A stretch of DNA of 64,000 nt from Heliocidaris tuberculata (lineage: Eukaryota; Echinodermata; Echinoidea; Camarodonta; Echinometridae): positions 3,787,715 to 3,851,714 of the forward strand of contig CM046838.1 in assembly GCA_025618425.1 (NCBI GenBank), given 5' to 3'. Position 1 is the stretch's first letter; each line of letters begins with the position of its first letter. A program made the position numbers and the translations under genes. Below are positions 1-26,676 of the stretch, piece after piece. The notes beneath the pieces were generated by a model. It was not told where the DNA came from and searched no databases. It saw nothing but the letters and a program-made list of their open reading frames with translations.

Positions 1-621
1 TTGCTTCCAATCCGGTTCCAATCCACCCCAGGAAATTCAGTTTTCATCCATGCTCCCCCCCCCATGCGAATTAACCCCGCTTATATGAATACACACACCA
101 TAGACTTGCCATGACACACAGCATATTTAGCTAATGGGAGCTTGTGGGAAGCAGTTCCGTAGCACATTTATATTGTAATTCAGTTCCAAAGACCCCCTTT
201 TTCCAAAATCTTAGTAGTTCCGAAGACCATCCTTTTCATGATACGCTAGTTCCGAAGCCCCTATTTTTTGTCTTGCCAGCGGCACATACCTACCACTTTT
301 TGGGTCGAGTTCCCCCCCCCCCTCCCCAGGGGCTGCCCCTTCAAACGATAACAGTGACTATACAAATGATTTTACTATCATACATGTATCATTAATTTTT
401 GTAACATTTCTCTATAATATTATGCTAATATCTGTATGATTTGTTATAATTATTTAACAATACCATTTACCCCTTCTATGAGACATGACTTAAAAAGAGA
501 TATTTCATCTACATGACATAATGTACAATAATACATATAACATATGGAAATTTCCAACAAAAGTTTAGGTATTCAGCTAAAATCCTCTACATTTTTGAAG
601 ACATGACTGACAAATATATAC
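1..621. other. SVEP1-like intron (partial), no feature seen
   Basis: This is the intron after the sushi exon. It contains short C homopolymers (54-63, 311-325) and AT-rich DNA, with no coding exon that I can support. Confidence 0.5.
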
Positions 622-14589
<13,968 letters not shown>

Positions 14590-15505
14590 TGTTACGACGA
14601 GACGCGTTCAAACTCGGAAGAAAACAATGACTGCATCCTCAAGCACAATCATCCTCCACCATTCCACCAGTAATGCATTATCCTCGCGTTATTTAATATG
14701 CTTTCCTCACTCATGTTTATATTATGCAGTAGCTGCTGTCTAGCACAGATAATGATCACATCATCACATTGGGCAGCATGAACATGATCAAGAACAACAA
14801 AGAGAGTTCATTGAGTTTGATATGCCGGGACCGACAAATCACAGCCAGACTCCGGAAAGGTTACGTTTATTCTAACAGCACTGTACATAACATAGTCAGT
14901 CGCATGCAGAGAGCTCTCTCCTTTCGTGTATGATGGTTGAGGGCACTTGACAGAGGAAAGCACATGTTTGGATCGAGCTTTAGTAGCTGAGTGAGGAATC
15001 GGGGCAAGGGGATTTAAACTTATCAGAAGTCATAACTGTTTGGGATTGTCCGCAAACCACTCCCTCGCAACCTTAAACAGAAAATTATGCCAGGTTTGCA
15101 ATGGTCGATTTGTATTGTTCCCTTCTGACTCTTTTCTGCCAGTTAATCGATAAACCAGAAACGAGGCTAAGGCGAGTTTTAATATTATGCCTTCAGCTCA
15201 GGGACAACAAAATCAACAATTTGACTTCCATCAAAACAAAACGTAAAAATCCTCATACATTTAAGAAAACGGAGCGCTGAAACATGCAGCTCTCTGGCTG
15301 AAATGAAATAGACGATGTAGGCCTAAATTAATGATAGAACCCTATATGAAAGAGGCCTAAGTGATAACCTTGTTAACATAAAGCCCATTTCGCCTGATGA
15401 CGATGATGATGATTAACATAATTATGTGAGGCAATTAACCGTTATGAATGTAACATTTCCCCCCTCTCAATGAATCGTAATAATGATGACGATTAGGCCT
15501 ACTAG
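14590..15505. other. Region upstream of the SVEP1-like gene
   Basis: This should hold the 5' UTR and promoter of the minus-strand gene. On that strand the start codon is preceded by CGTCTCGTCGTAACA. I see no convincing TATA box or initiator. Confidence 0.4.
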
Positions 15506-15507
15506 GC

Positions 15508-15832
15508 ACTAGCGTACCCGGGGGGGGGGGGGGGGGCAAAGCGGCAGACTGCCCCCCCCCCGATAACTTACTGATACTCTTTTTTTTTGGGGGGGGGCTT
15601 TTCAGAGACCACCCCCCCCCCCACCACTGAGCGACTTTTGGAGGGCTGGGGAAAAAATCCCCCCCCCCCCCCCCCCCTGAAGGAGACTTTTGGAGGGTCT
15701 GGCGAGAAGAAGAAAAACACACAAACGAATCTCCCTCCAAGCAGTTCCCCAAAGTTTACGCTCACCATTTCCTCCTCCTCCTCCGAACTTTTGCCCCTCT
15801 TGACGCCAAGGTCCAGTTACGCCACTGCTGCT
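15508..15832. repeat. AGTGGCGTA-family copy with dense G and C tracts
   Basis: It starts CACTAGCGTACCCGGGGG and ends CAGTTACGCCACTGCT. It carries a G run at 15519-15536 and a C run at 15659-15677, plus several shorter runs, which give false open frames on both strands. Confidence 0.7.
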
Positions 15833-18215
15833 AGGCCCATAGGTTCATTTAAATGTCATTAGATATTAGGAAACAAGGTAAAATCAACGGAATAGAACAG
15901 AAAAATGTCAAATTTGTACTTATTATAGTTTCGATGGAAAATAGCATCATGATCTCTTACAAGAATGAAATATTAATATATGTTTGAATAACTATGTGTA
16001 CAATGTAATTTTTTTTTAAAAAGGGTTTCCTTGTTCGTACTATGAAAAATAAGCCCTTGTCAGTTAATCTTATTCCTTCGCCATATCACCAGGGGATCTC
16101 TTGGTATCACTTAGCACACGCGCACAGAACGCTTATGTCAATAAACTTTCATCTCTCTTTCTCTCTCTCTTTTGACTGTCATTTTCACCGGCGTTTACAC
16201 CGAGCTGATCTGAGGTCAAATGATTTATTCCCGTAGTGAAGCTCTTTGCTTCTGCTTCTGTAATCTCCTTGTGAGGTATTCCATCTCTACCTGTCGAAAT
16301 TAATTCCGTGTTTTTTGCTTGATTTGACCAAGACAAAATACTACAATTTTTAATCATTGATTGATTAATTTAATGAAATGGCGCAAGACTGGACGACCCT
16401 GCAAAATATTCTCATGTTTTATGCGATTGTTTTCTCTTGATTCAATAAAACATATAAATATAAACAAAACTGTGTTTTCAAGGAAATTCAGAAAACTGAC
16501 ACGAAGCAAATAAATTCAATTTCAAATTTAAATCGATGAGCGGGTAAAATCTGATACATGTATGGTGTTCCTCGAAAAAATCAGTACATGTATACATGTA
16601 GTTGGTATTATTTTTCTCCATAAGGCTTAATAATTGCAGTGAAGTAATAGATTGTCGGGGTCGGTCTTAGACAAACTATATACTGTATATACAGCGTATT
16701 TTACAGAAGCCATGACTTTAGTTTAACCAAACCTTTAATGGCCTATTAAACCCAATTTGTATCTGATATTTTATTTGGGGAGGGGGGGGGGGGTTAATTT
16801 CCAATAAGAATTTTTCTCTACATTGTAGGTTTCAGTTATCTTGTTTGTATTATCTCTATCTCTCTCCCTTTTCTCTTTCCGGCTCATCCCGTCTTTCTCC
16901 CTTTTCCTTTCTACTTTTTTTTCCTCACTCCCCCAAGTCCTTTTTACTTCTCCCCTAGATCAAACTCTATATAGTCCCCATCTCCCCCTTAATATCAGTC
17001 CTACCCCCTCTCCCTTCGACCCTTCTTTTCACTTTACCTTATTCTTTCCATGCATCTCTCACGAAATGGACAGGAGTCCATTTCTCTCCCCGTTTTTCTT
17101 TTTGTTTTATTTTTTATATTCACCTTTTTACTATTTTTTGAAAATATCCATCCTTGATCCAATCCACTTTGTAATGATTTAGAAATAAAAATATCGACGA
17201 ATTAAGGCAAATAGTACAAATCCATCTTATCACTGTATATTATAAACAAAACAAAAATAACTGGAAGCCCTACTACTGTTACAACAACATTCTTCCAAAA
17301 TCTCGGGTAAATTAAGGTAAAGGTATAAAAGCAGAAATACGACCAATGAGGACAATATCAATGTCCGTGGGGTGCCTCTATTAGGCTTTTGTTCTGTACA
17401 TGTATAACCTTTGTTGAATAAGTTAGAAGATCTGCCGAACCTTTCTGGAGTTTGTTTCTGATATGATTTCCTTAAATGGTCATTTCTTTTAAACAGTCTC
17501 GAATTCGTTTAAGTACACATTTTCTCTTGCAGTACCAGAATTACAGATATGCTGCATGTGTCAAAGTTTGATTGACGGCACCCAAGTGTGCGATAACGCT
17601 AGATATATTTCAAGGTATGGTATAATTGATAACCTGCTCTCAAACAGGACCAGAAACCCATGCCTCTCTTGTCAGATCACATCTGGACGACAGGTGGAGA
17701 CTGGACTCGCTTGATATGACTCGGGACAGAAATTAAGAGGTTGAACTTTTGAGTTGTTGATTATAATTTATGTCACAGAGTCTGCAATGTAATACACGTA
17801 CTCCAATCCTCAATATCACATTGTGCTTGAAAAAGGGGAGGGGGGATGTTTAAAATTTACTAATGGTATGTTGAGCGCGATTTTTTTTTATAGGGCCTAC
17901 ATGTACATAAAAAGTACTGAATAACGAAAAGTAAACGTTCGTTTTGATTTTCTTCGAGTCTGCAATGGAATTCACCTAGATGTTAGATGTAGTGGATTTT
18001 CCCCCTCCGAATTTAGCTAGATATTTTCCTACAGGTCAGCTTCGCGAAATCTTGCGCGTGCCAAATTATGGACTATGTATTTTAGTTGCAGCAGATCAAT
18101 GGAATATGTTGGAATAAAATGAATCACAGATGTGGTACCCAAGAACAGTGATGCATCAAGAGTTGAGAGTTACATGCCATTGTAAAGAAAGAAAAAAAAA
18201 AAACCACACAAACAA
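15833..18215. other. Intergenic DNA, no gene seen
   Basis: AT-rich sequence with a polypyrimidine stretch (about 16845-17130, where a 113-codon open frame is a low-complexity artefact). A single ATACATGTATACATGTA cluster lies near 16586. No gene is supported. Confidence 0.5.
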
Positions 18216-18217
18216 AA

Positions 18218-18705
18218 AAAACCATGGTAATCCCAATATAAAACCATTTACCATGGTATATTGAAACGCACATACGTTTTACCAAAGTTTAATAAACATG
18301 ACGGTGGCTTTACCGTGGTAAAACCACGGTGAAACCATGGTATAACCATGGATAATATATACTACCTGTAGTATATCCATGGTATAAACATAACAATGTC
18401 ACGGTATAACCACGGTTTTATCATGGTTAAAACACAGTGATACCATGATTTTACACTGGTTTTTACCATGGTAAATTGGAATGGACATACCGTGGTTTAA
18501 TGGTTTTGACGGTGATTTTACCGTGTAAAACCATAATGAAACCATGGTACATGTATTATGACCAAAACCATGGCATTACCATGGTTTTACAATCAAATCC
18601 AAGATATTACCACATGATGGTTTTACAGTCATTGTCACGGTATAGTCATGGTTTTCCATGGTTAAACCACAGTGAAGCCATAGTTTTACAGTGGTTTTAC
18701 AAAAA
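18218..18705. repeat. Degenerate CCATGGTTTTACC palindromic repeat block
   Basis: For nearly 490 bp the sequence is made of variants of TACCATGGTTTTACC and its complement, with ACCGTGGT and ACCACGGT variants. Because the word is self-complementary, the block can fold in many registers. Confidence 0.85.
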
Positions 18706-19228
18706 TGAATTGGGATGGACATAGTACAAAATGGTCAGTATTGCTTTGGGGGCTACTAAGCTGAAAAGTGAATTGTTCCGAGAAAGCATGGGATTACAAA
18801 GAAACCAAAAAAAAAAAAAAAAATTCTACGGAAAGAACATTTTTAGGTTCATAAAATGTCCAGTCGACTACTTCGCTAAATCTAAAGCATGAAATGATGG
18901 GCTATGTATGTTAGTTGCATAATTATGAAATCGTTAAAAAAATTCCAGCAGGTGTAAGCGCATCCTACGGCGCCCCTACGCTCCGACTTCCCCCTTTAGC
19001 CAAAGAATCCTGGATACGTCACTGAAGAAAGCAATCTTAATTTCGGTTTATTCATGCCGCTATGGTTGTATTCAACACTTTCAGTAATAATCAATAAAGG
19101 AAGAGTGAGAAAGAGAATGAGAGGAAACAAAGAGGAAAGAGGAAGTGTATCGGAAGAAATGTAGAAACCAGCATGTACAGGACGGAATAAATTTAGCACC
19201 TACTTGTAACAAATATTTAATTAAGGGT

Positions 19229-19443
19229 TAACCTCGCTAGTCATAAGGACCGCTATTCATAAGGACCGCTATCCATTATGCGTGACTAAATGAATAGCGG
19301 TTCTTATGAATAGCGAGCAAACCATAAATTACCTCACTATTCATAAGGACCTCCGTTCATAAGGACCACTATTCATAACTATTCATAAGGACCGCTTTTC
19401 ATAACGCGTGTTAAATGAACAGCGGTTTTCTATGAATAGCGAG
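19229..19443. repeat. Paired hairpin element with ATTCATAAGGACCGCT repeats
   Basis: CGCTATTCATAAGGACCGCTAT and its inverse ATAGCGGTTCTTATGAATAGCG form one hairpin (19229-19316). A second, similar pair follows (about 19332-19441). The whole is a tandem pair of inverted repeats, probably a miniature element. Confidence 0.8.
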
Positions 19444-19682
19444 TGGACCCGTTAATGACAGTACACGTTCACTCCTCCACTTACATATTTTTGTTTTGTT
19501 TTGCTTTTTTCTTTAAAAGGAATAAGAAAATGTCTAAAAGACTCTATTCCATTAACTCATACCTTAACTTTCGCTCTTATAATAACTGTTGATCACGCTT
19601 GATTTTTACTTGACATAAAGAATTTTTCATTACTATTGGTTACCCCATGTCAAATTCGTTTTAAACTTGTGATAGGAAACTT

Positions 19683-19684
<2 letters not shown>

Positions 19685-19770
<86 letters not shown>
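19685..19770. repeat. (TA)n(TG)n compound microsatellite
   Basis: About 52 bases of TA are followed by about 34 of TG. Confidence 0.97.
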
Positions 19771-20514
19771 GTACTGTTGTTACTGAAAAAAAGCAATAAC
19801 AAAAACAAAACAAACGTGGAAATATATGAACCTAGAAGGTACATCTATTTTAGAATCACAGCAACTTGGAAATAGCTTTCCTGCAAGTGATATGGGCGGC
19901 CAATCGTGTCCAAATAGGAACCCCCCCCCCCAAAAAAAAAAAAAAAAAAAACCGTTACATGCTTTGCTTGGAATATCATAAATATACCTTTTTTCTTTCT
20001 TCATCAAGAACAGCTATTATGTACAGTACATTCAATTTTATTAATAATGATGACATATGTAAGATAAAAAGATTAAAATCTGAATTTTTTAAAATATATT
20101 CAATTTCCTATAAACTAAGTGGACAAGAGAATGAACAGAATGCAGCAAGCATTTTGCTGACATTTTTGGAAAGTACATGTATACGGTACATATAGACTTT
20201 AACAGAGGAATAAATGAAATTAAAAGTAAATACATGTAAGCAAAAATAACTAGAATAATTCATGTTTTCATCATGACTGTACATATGTACATTTTATTTG
20301 ATTTCTTGAAAGATCCAAGTAGTATATGAAATATACAAATACTTCATATTATTATAATGATCATTAATAAGCTTTACAAAATATTGTAGATCACATTCCA
20401 CACATCCATTCAATGTAATAAATATTAGAAACATGACAGTATTTCAGGGGAAAAAAGACAACTTAATCGTAATATCTTCAGAGTGAAATTATGGACTTAC
20501 AGAATACATGTATG

Positions 20515-21010
20515 TTAAAGCTCATGTGCAGTATTGGTAACAAAAAGGAAATTAGAAAGAAACATATTAAATGTAGTCTCATGTTGTTCTCCTTGTATCA
20601 AAAGATGTCTGTAAGAAATCATTTGGTATTCCATCTATGATTTCTGATGAATTTCAGTGTAAATATCTGTAAGGAATGCTCGATCACTGCCATTATGCAA
20701 GGACCCTTCCACCCCAAAGGCTCCCCGCACAGCAATCTTGGGGCTTTGCATAGAGACAGCATGTGTATCACTGTGTGTAGCTACTCATTGGTTTTACACG
20801 TGTGTGTATAGTGTATTACATGCTGCCTTCGTTGGGATTTTATGTGCCTGTCCCGGCACATAAATTAGTTTTTGACTCTTATTTGTTTAATATTAAACTA
20901 TAGGAGGCGAAATCTTCACAGTGTCTTAGTATTGCTAGTATCTTGCTATTTATCAACAAAAATTGAAGAAATCTGACGAACAGTTTTTGAGGGCTTACCA
21001 AAACTCTATA
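20515..21010 (+). repeat. Interspersed repeat family R2, copy 1
   Basis: This stretch is clearly similar to 24207-24690. Shared words include GAAAGAAACATATTAAAT, CTCATGTTGTT, ATCATTTGGTATT, GGAA.GCT.GATCA, AGCATGTGTATCACTGTG and ATATCTTGCTATTTATCAAC. It encodes nothing I recognise. Confidence 0.8.
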
Positions 21011-21390
21011 TTCATATCATAAAAAAACCTCTTTTGGTTGATTCAGGAGTATAATGTAACACGGCAAAAGACAAGATATCTAAACACAATTGATTCATCT
21101 CTCATAAAATCCCATCTTAAGCGATAATACATTTTCAGTATAAATGAATTCAAAAAAAATGTATAAGTCCAAAGCAACAACACAGGTTGGGTACATGTAT
21201 AAAGACAATTTTTTATATGCACACTTAAAATCGTTATCGAACATAAATCTGCCTCTTCTCATGGAAATAACCTTTTTTTTTGGAGGGGGGGGGGGGGGGG
21301 GGAGGTTAGCAAATAGGCAAATATGCATGGGTTTTTACCTTGTTTCCACAGAGGGAGGGAGGGAGTCATTTGATACCACTACTTCAATAC

Positions 21391-22060
21391 AGGTGTGCTC
21401 AAAATTATTCATACCCCTTGGAAAATTGTAAAATTTTGCATTTTCCCTAAAAATGAAAGGAAAATTTGCCCATCACTTGATTATATATAGGTAATATCTA
21501 CAAATAAATGCTGTTTCTGGTTTCATCTCATTTGCATAATAGAAAAAGTGACTTGTCTGAATTGAGTGATGTTTAAAATTATTCATACCCTTTATGATTC
21601 ATAGACTTTGTCGATCAATACACTTCATGCACTTCATGTACACTGTCACAAATCTTCAGGAGATATCAGGCCTGGGCCCTCTTGCATAAAAAGATGCGAT
21701 TAAACGCAACTCAAAAAATTAAGCGCATGTTGATTTTCAACCAATCAGGATCGCGTAATTTGGGAGTTGCGTTTCGTAACTTTTTACGCAAGAGGGCCCA
21801 GTACCTCTTATCCAATTTCCTTGAATATGGTGTCCAGACATGCCTTCACGGTCTTCAGGGGGTTCCTTTGATTTAAAGCAGATTTTGTGTCTACAGGTGG
21901 TGTAGTTATAGACTGTGTATGATTACTGCATGACTGCTATAGATCATATTACACAATATGCCTGTTAGAGATATTTTTCAAGTGTCGCACATATTTTGGA
22001 ATAAAACGTGTTGTCCATTGTGAGGTCACAAAATAAAACCATTTAGTCAATTGTAAGGAT
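21391..22060 (+). mobile_element. Tc1/mariner-like remnant (left end only clear)
   Basis: TACAGGTGTGCTCAAAATTA plus TTCATACCC matches the style of Tc1-like terminal repeats, which begin with CAG after a TA target. TTAAAATTATTCATACCC recurs at about 21572. No transposase frame remains. The right limit is uncertain, and another element is nested inside at 21673. Confidence 0.6.
21673..21800. mobile_element. Nested 128-bp MITE
   Basis: TGGGCCCTCTTGCATAAAAAG at the left is matched by the right end CTTTTTACGCAAGAGGGCCCA after reverse complementing; inner arms also pair (AAACGCAACTC/GAGTTGCGTTT). It interrupts the Tc1-like remnant. Confidence 0.85.
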
Positions 22061-22304
22061 GAAGTTTAATTGAAAAACTAACATTTGGCCTATGCATGTA
22101 TACATGTACATTACACAAGGGATACCTTTTCATAAACTGCACTAAAGCACATTTAAACTTGTTGTACAAATGAACAACATTTAACTTGGCTTATTAATAC
22201 TGGTCGATTGAGTTATGGAGTGCTTAGTGTAAACCTTTACAAGTATTTTGTTTTGTTCCAAAGAAGAAAAGAAAAGAAATGTGATGAAGTGAAATGAGAA
22301 ATTT

Positions 22305-22710
22305 ATTTCAAAGATAAAGTTGAGTTCTGGTCATGAGATTGAATTGTGAAAGAAACTGTCTGAAAGCAACTGGGAAAGGTTGATTATATAATAGCACATA
22401 AGAATTGGTGTATGCTGTAAGGTTTTGGAATCACCAAAATGATAAGGATAAGAAATTGGCTCAATCCTGCTTAGAGTCACATGCACAGCACACACAAATG
22501 TGTATATGGGACTACACACAAATGTTCGGCCCGAAAATTTCAACTGTTTTTGTCATATTTTGAATGTGAGGGCATTTGAAGAGCAATCCTTGTCAGGGGA
22601 CATACATGTATCTACTATGGTAATCTTCCAAACTAACATAATAAGAATGAGAAAGATCACAAATTATTTTTTTTTACCTTTCCCAGAACTCAACCTTCCC
22701 TTCAATGATA
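22305..22710 (+). repeat. Interspersed repeat family R1, best copy
   Basis: It runs from AAAGATAAAGTTGAGTTCTGG to CCTTTCCCAGAACTCAACCTT. The two ends form an inverted repeat (AGTTGAGTTCTGG/CCAGAACTCAACCT), so this is likely a miniature DNA element. Related sequence lies at 2320, 23985, 53090 and 57610. Confidence 0.75.
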
Positions 22711-23008
22711 ATAATAAAATATTTCTTAGTACATTTGACAAAATTGTAAAAAAATGCACAAGGAATGGTATACGCAATGCATCCAATGGGTTCAGCTATT
22801 TCCTTTACCCACTTATAGTCTGGGTTTAAAAATACAGCTTGGTACTGGCCAACACCACTGTGAAATATGAACAACAATGTTTCATGAAGTTTTAGAATCA
22901 TCTTGCGAAAAATGAGTATTTTCTTGTTTTTAACACTTCTAAGCTTGTTTCTGTCTACATGATCAGTATTGTATTGTGTTGAATTATCTATTTATTTATT
23001 CATTTCTA

Positions 23009-23081
23009 CCACCAGCTAATCAGGAGAACCTATACAGGAACCGGTTTTCTTTTGGTATAATCCACAGACATTAGCTGGTGG
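23009..23081. repeat. Hairpin element CCACCAGCTAAT ... ATTAGCTGGTGG
   Basis: Perfect 12-base inverted arms flank about 49 bases. Confidence 0.8.
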
Positions 23082-23226
23082 TTATCTTTCTTTCTTTTCC
23101 TCTTCTTCTGTTATTGTACTTTGTATTTTCTATTCTCTGTTATTGTTATATTGTATTCCTGGAAATGAAATAAAATAAAAATAAAAAATAAATATAAAAA
23201 TTAGATGTACGTGACTACGTCTTCTA

Positions 23227-23925
23227 TATGCCTCCACCCAAATTCAGTTGATGGCTCAAACTATTCTTGAAATATTGTGATAACCAGAATAAAAATCCTA
23301 CAATTACATGTTAATTGACCTCTTTGCCATTTGACCTTACACCTTATAACCCATAAGTCTGATCACTATCTCCTCCTAATCATGAATACAAAATAGTTGA
23401 GATATGGTGATAACAAAGCTAAAACATTAATTTCACATATAATGACCACCTACGTGAACAAAAATCTAATCAGTTCGTCTCACTATGGTGATGCACACTA
23501 GTTCCAAGTTTGAAGTTAATGGATCAAATGGTTCTTGAGATATCGCATTAACGAGGCTAACACCTGCAATTTGAGAAATTGACCTCTGTGATTTTTTACC
23601 TTTGACTTACGTACCCCAAAATCTACTCAGATCGTCTACCTATGATGATACATACTAGCACCAAGTTTGAAGTTCACACCTCAAATGGATCTCGAGTTAT
23701 TGCGAGAACGAGGCTAACACCTGAAATTTCAGAAATTGACCTTTGAGTCCTTTGATCTATGTACCCCACAAATCTACTCAGATCGTCTTCCTATGGTGAT
23801 ACATACTAGCACCAAGTTTGAAGTTCATACCTCATGTGGTTCTTGAGTTATCGCAAGAAAGAGAAAGTGGGACGGACGGACAGACGGATAGACGGACAAC
23901 CCGAAAACATAATGGCGGAGGCATA
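23227..23925. mobile_element. Element of degenerate ~150-bp tandem units with GACG microsatellite end
   Basis: The ends TATGCCTCC and GGAGGCATA are inverted. Inside, AAATCTACTCAGATCGTCT recurs (about 23463 in a variant, 23621, 23770) together with CACCAAGTTTGAAGTT and GAACGAGGCTAACACCTG, giving units of 149-158 bp. The right side has GGACGGACAGACGG. No protein is encoded. Confidence 0.75.
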
Positions 23926-23984
23926 AAAATAAAACAAAATAAAAACAAAATGAAATAAATTTCAAACATTGAAAAGCACTAGAC

Positions 23985-24195
23985 ACAGATAAAGGTATAT
24001 GGGACTACATGAACATGTGGCTTCAGCATTTGGTTGAAAGATGTATATCGATCATTCCTAGTCCATATGAAAGCAATTCAAGAGCAATCCCTTCAGTGGA
24101 TATTGCTACTATGACATTCCTCCACACGAGCATAGAGAAAATGACAAAACCCTATCATTTTTTACCCCCTTTACCAGAACTCAACCTTTTTTCAA
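23985..24195 (+). repeat. Interspersed repeat family R1, right-part fragment
   Basis: It matches the second half of the 22305-22710 copy (GGTATATGGGACTACA, AAGAGCAATCC, TTTACCAGAACTCAACCTT). Confidence 0.65.
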
Positions 24196-24206
24196 AACTT
24201 GGTTTA

Positions 24207-24690
24207 AAGCTCATGCAGTTTTGGTAGCAAAATGGAAAGTGGAAAGAAACATATTAAATACAGTCTCATGTTGTTTTCCATGTGTCAAAAATGTTTGTAC
24301 AAGATCATTTGGTATTTCATCAATGATTTCCAGTGAATTCTACCGTAAATATATGTAAGGAACGCTAGATCATGGCAATATACTGCCCTATGCTAGGACC
24401 TTTCCACCCCGATGGCTCCTCGCACAACAATCTTGAGGCTTCGCACGGAGATAGCATGTGTATCACTGTGTAGGTTTTGAACGCGTGTATGGTGTATAGT
24501 GCATGCTGAAGGTGTTGGGAGTTTATATCCCTGACTCGGCACCTTAATTGTTTTTTGCCTGTCATTTGTTTAATATGCTACTTTGGGACGTGAAATCTTC
24601 ACAGCATCTTCATATTGCTAATATCTTGCTATTTATCAACAAAAATCCAATAAATCTAATGAAAATACTTTTAGGGCTTACCAAAACTAA
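24207..24690 (+). repeat. Interspersed repeat family R2, copy 2
   Basis: Second copy of the sequence at 20515-21010, collinear throughout with scattered substitutions and small gaps. In both places it follows or borders R1-like sequence. Confidence 0.8.
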
Positions 24691-25216
24691 ACATTACCTT
24701 TAAGGACACTTCACTTAATAGCAACTGAGAGATATCTGTGACAACTATCTGCAGAGAAATGGTATGCTTAACCCATTGAAAGCTAAGCCCATAATTAAGT
24801 TGGGCTGGAGTCTATGGAAAATGCATGTTATACCTAAATTGTTACTGACGCTGATTTATTTTGAGTTTTTTGACTCGATTTGCTTATAAAATTGCTGGCA
24901 GCTGATTCGTTATTCTACAAAACGAAACAAGTTTTGGTTTTGGGAATCTAAATCTCTCCAAACGTTGTTCTGAGGGATATTCTGTTCACAGAATGTTGAG
25001 AGAAAGGGGTAAAAGAGTTTTCACGGAGTTGAAGGAAATGCTGAATGGATACTGCAAAGTAATAAAAACAGACAACTCCAGTCAAGACTTATTCATTGGG
25101 GGGATTTAGTGACTCTACCGAAGCTACAGTTAAAACTCTGTCAGAGTGAAGGCCCTCTACGGTGATCTCTAGTTTCTACAAGGACTGGGGAACCGTTTGA
25201 GACAGCTGTTTACACC

Positions 25217-25850
25217 ATGACACATGAAACAGCTGAACAAGAGAGGCAACAACCAATTTTCACAGAAAGGGGTCTTGAATACCAGCTTGATTTGAAGGTG
25301 AAGGACTTCAGAAGCCATGTAACCTCCTGGCGACGCAAGGCCAACAAGCTGAGAGCTGCGCTAGTGGATGATGTTGGTTTGTCTGACGTCAAGGTTCTTC
25401 GAGATGGGTTGCAAGTATTGATGCATAATGTCATCGAAGCAGAAGAGAACCTCGCTGAGTTATGCCTGTCCTCCAAGATATCAGATGACAGCGAGGACAA
25501 ATTAGAGGAATTAAAAAAAAAAACACAGTTCAATGATGAAGTCAGAGCATTTGCAACTGATGCAACTTCTGCTAGAAATCCTAAAGGAAAGGGTGATAGA
25601 AAGAAGCAAGGGCCTTCATCCTATCTGGTCTGCAAGAAACCCCACATCTTGGAAGAGTGTCCTAACTTTTCTTCCTAGGAAATGAGAGAGAAGAAGTTCA
25701 TTGTTGAGAAATGCCTGTGCTACATGTATGGGTGTCTAGAGACAGGTCACCGCTCAGAGGAATGCATGAAGAGAAGCACTTGCAAGGAGTGTAAAAGGTG
25801 ACATCCAACAGCACTCCATGATGAAGACTGGGGGAAAATTCAATCTTCGA
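25217..25850 (+). pseudogene. BEL/Pao gag remnant with zinc-knuckle residues
   Basis: The 153-codon frame opens MTHETAEQ and stops at 25676. The sequence past that stop still encodes the rest of a Cys/His region (CLCYMYGCLETGHRSEEC, then CKECKR). The pattern fits the Gag C-terminus of BEL elements, which packages RNA. Frames are broken. Confidence 0.75.
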
Positions 25851-25873
25851 ATCAAGATACGAGCCAAGATGAA

Positions 25874-26392
25874 GTGAGATCCTCAAGCTCACACACTGCT
25901 AGAAAGAATGATGCTCAAGTAAGTCTCAAAAGCTCCACAGTAGTACCAGTGTGGTTGTCTCATCACTCCACCAACAAGCAGAGACTTGCTTACGCTCTCT
26001 TGGATACGCAGTCAGATACAACTTTCATTTTGGATAAAACCAAGCGAGCAATGGGACTTAGAGGTACTACAGTTAATTTGCGACTCTCAACGCTGTCGGC
26101 AGTCGACGAGAAAGTTTCTAGCATCAAAGTAGAGGGTTTGGAAGTTGCATCCTATGATGGTAAACAGAAGATCTGCTTACCTCCAGCCTTCATGAGAAAG
26201 ATCATACCTGCAAATCGGAACCATATTCCCACTTCGAATATGGTGGCATCTATTCCCCATTTGAACAAGCTGCAATACCAGATTCCTGCTGATCAGGGCT
26301 GTGAAATACATGTAGGATTACTTATCGCCTATGACTGTTCTAAGGCACTTATGCCTCGTGATGTGATCCCTTCATCAGCCAATGATGGATGA
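25874..26392 (+). pseudogene. BEL/Pao aspartic protease region
   Basis: 172 codons. ALLDTQSDTTFI carries the catalytic D in the DTQSD form usual for BEL/Pao proteases, preceded by VPVWLSH. The stop at 26390 separates it from the reverse transcriptase. Confidence 0.82.
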
Positions 26393-26676
26393 TGTGGTGT
26401 TCTCACAGATCTGATATGGAGCAATGTTGGAAAGGTAGACGAGAATTACGAAGGCTTCACTAGTGACCCTATTGGAATGAGCCCAGAGTTAGAGTCTGCG
26501 TAGTCCCAGATGACTTGCAAGGAGTTCAAACATGTTAGGGAGTCTCTTTCTCCCATCATAGACCAGTAAAGGAAGAGATTGCTCCACTTCAAGTAGCCAA
26601 GCTTCTTGAGGCAGACTTTGCACCAGGCAAAGAGAGTAAACCATACTCACAGAATGACTCGAAGTTCCTCAAACTG

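Noticed and set aside
15435..15862. Gly/Pro-rich open frames on both strands
   Set aside because: They arise from G and C homopolymers of an interspersed repeat.
16841..17182. 113-codon Ser/Phe/Leu-rich frame
   Set aside because: Polypyrimidine low-complexity sequence, no domain or splice context. The same holds for 35953-36302.
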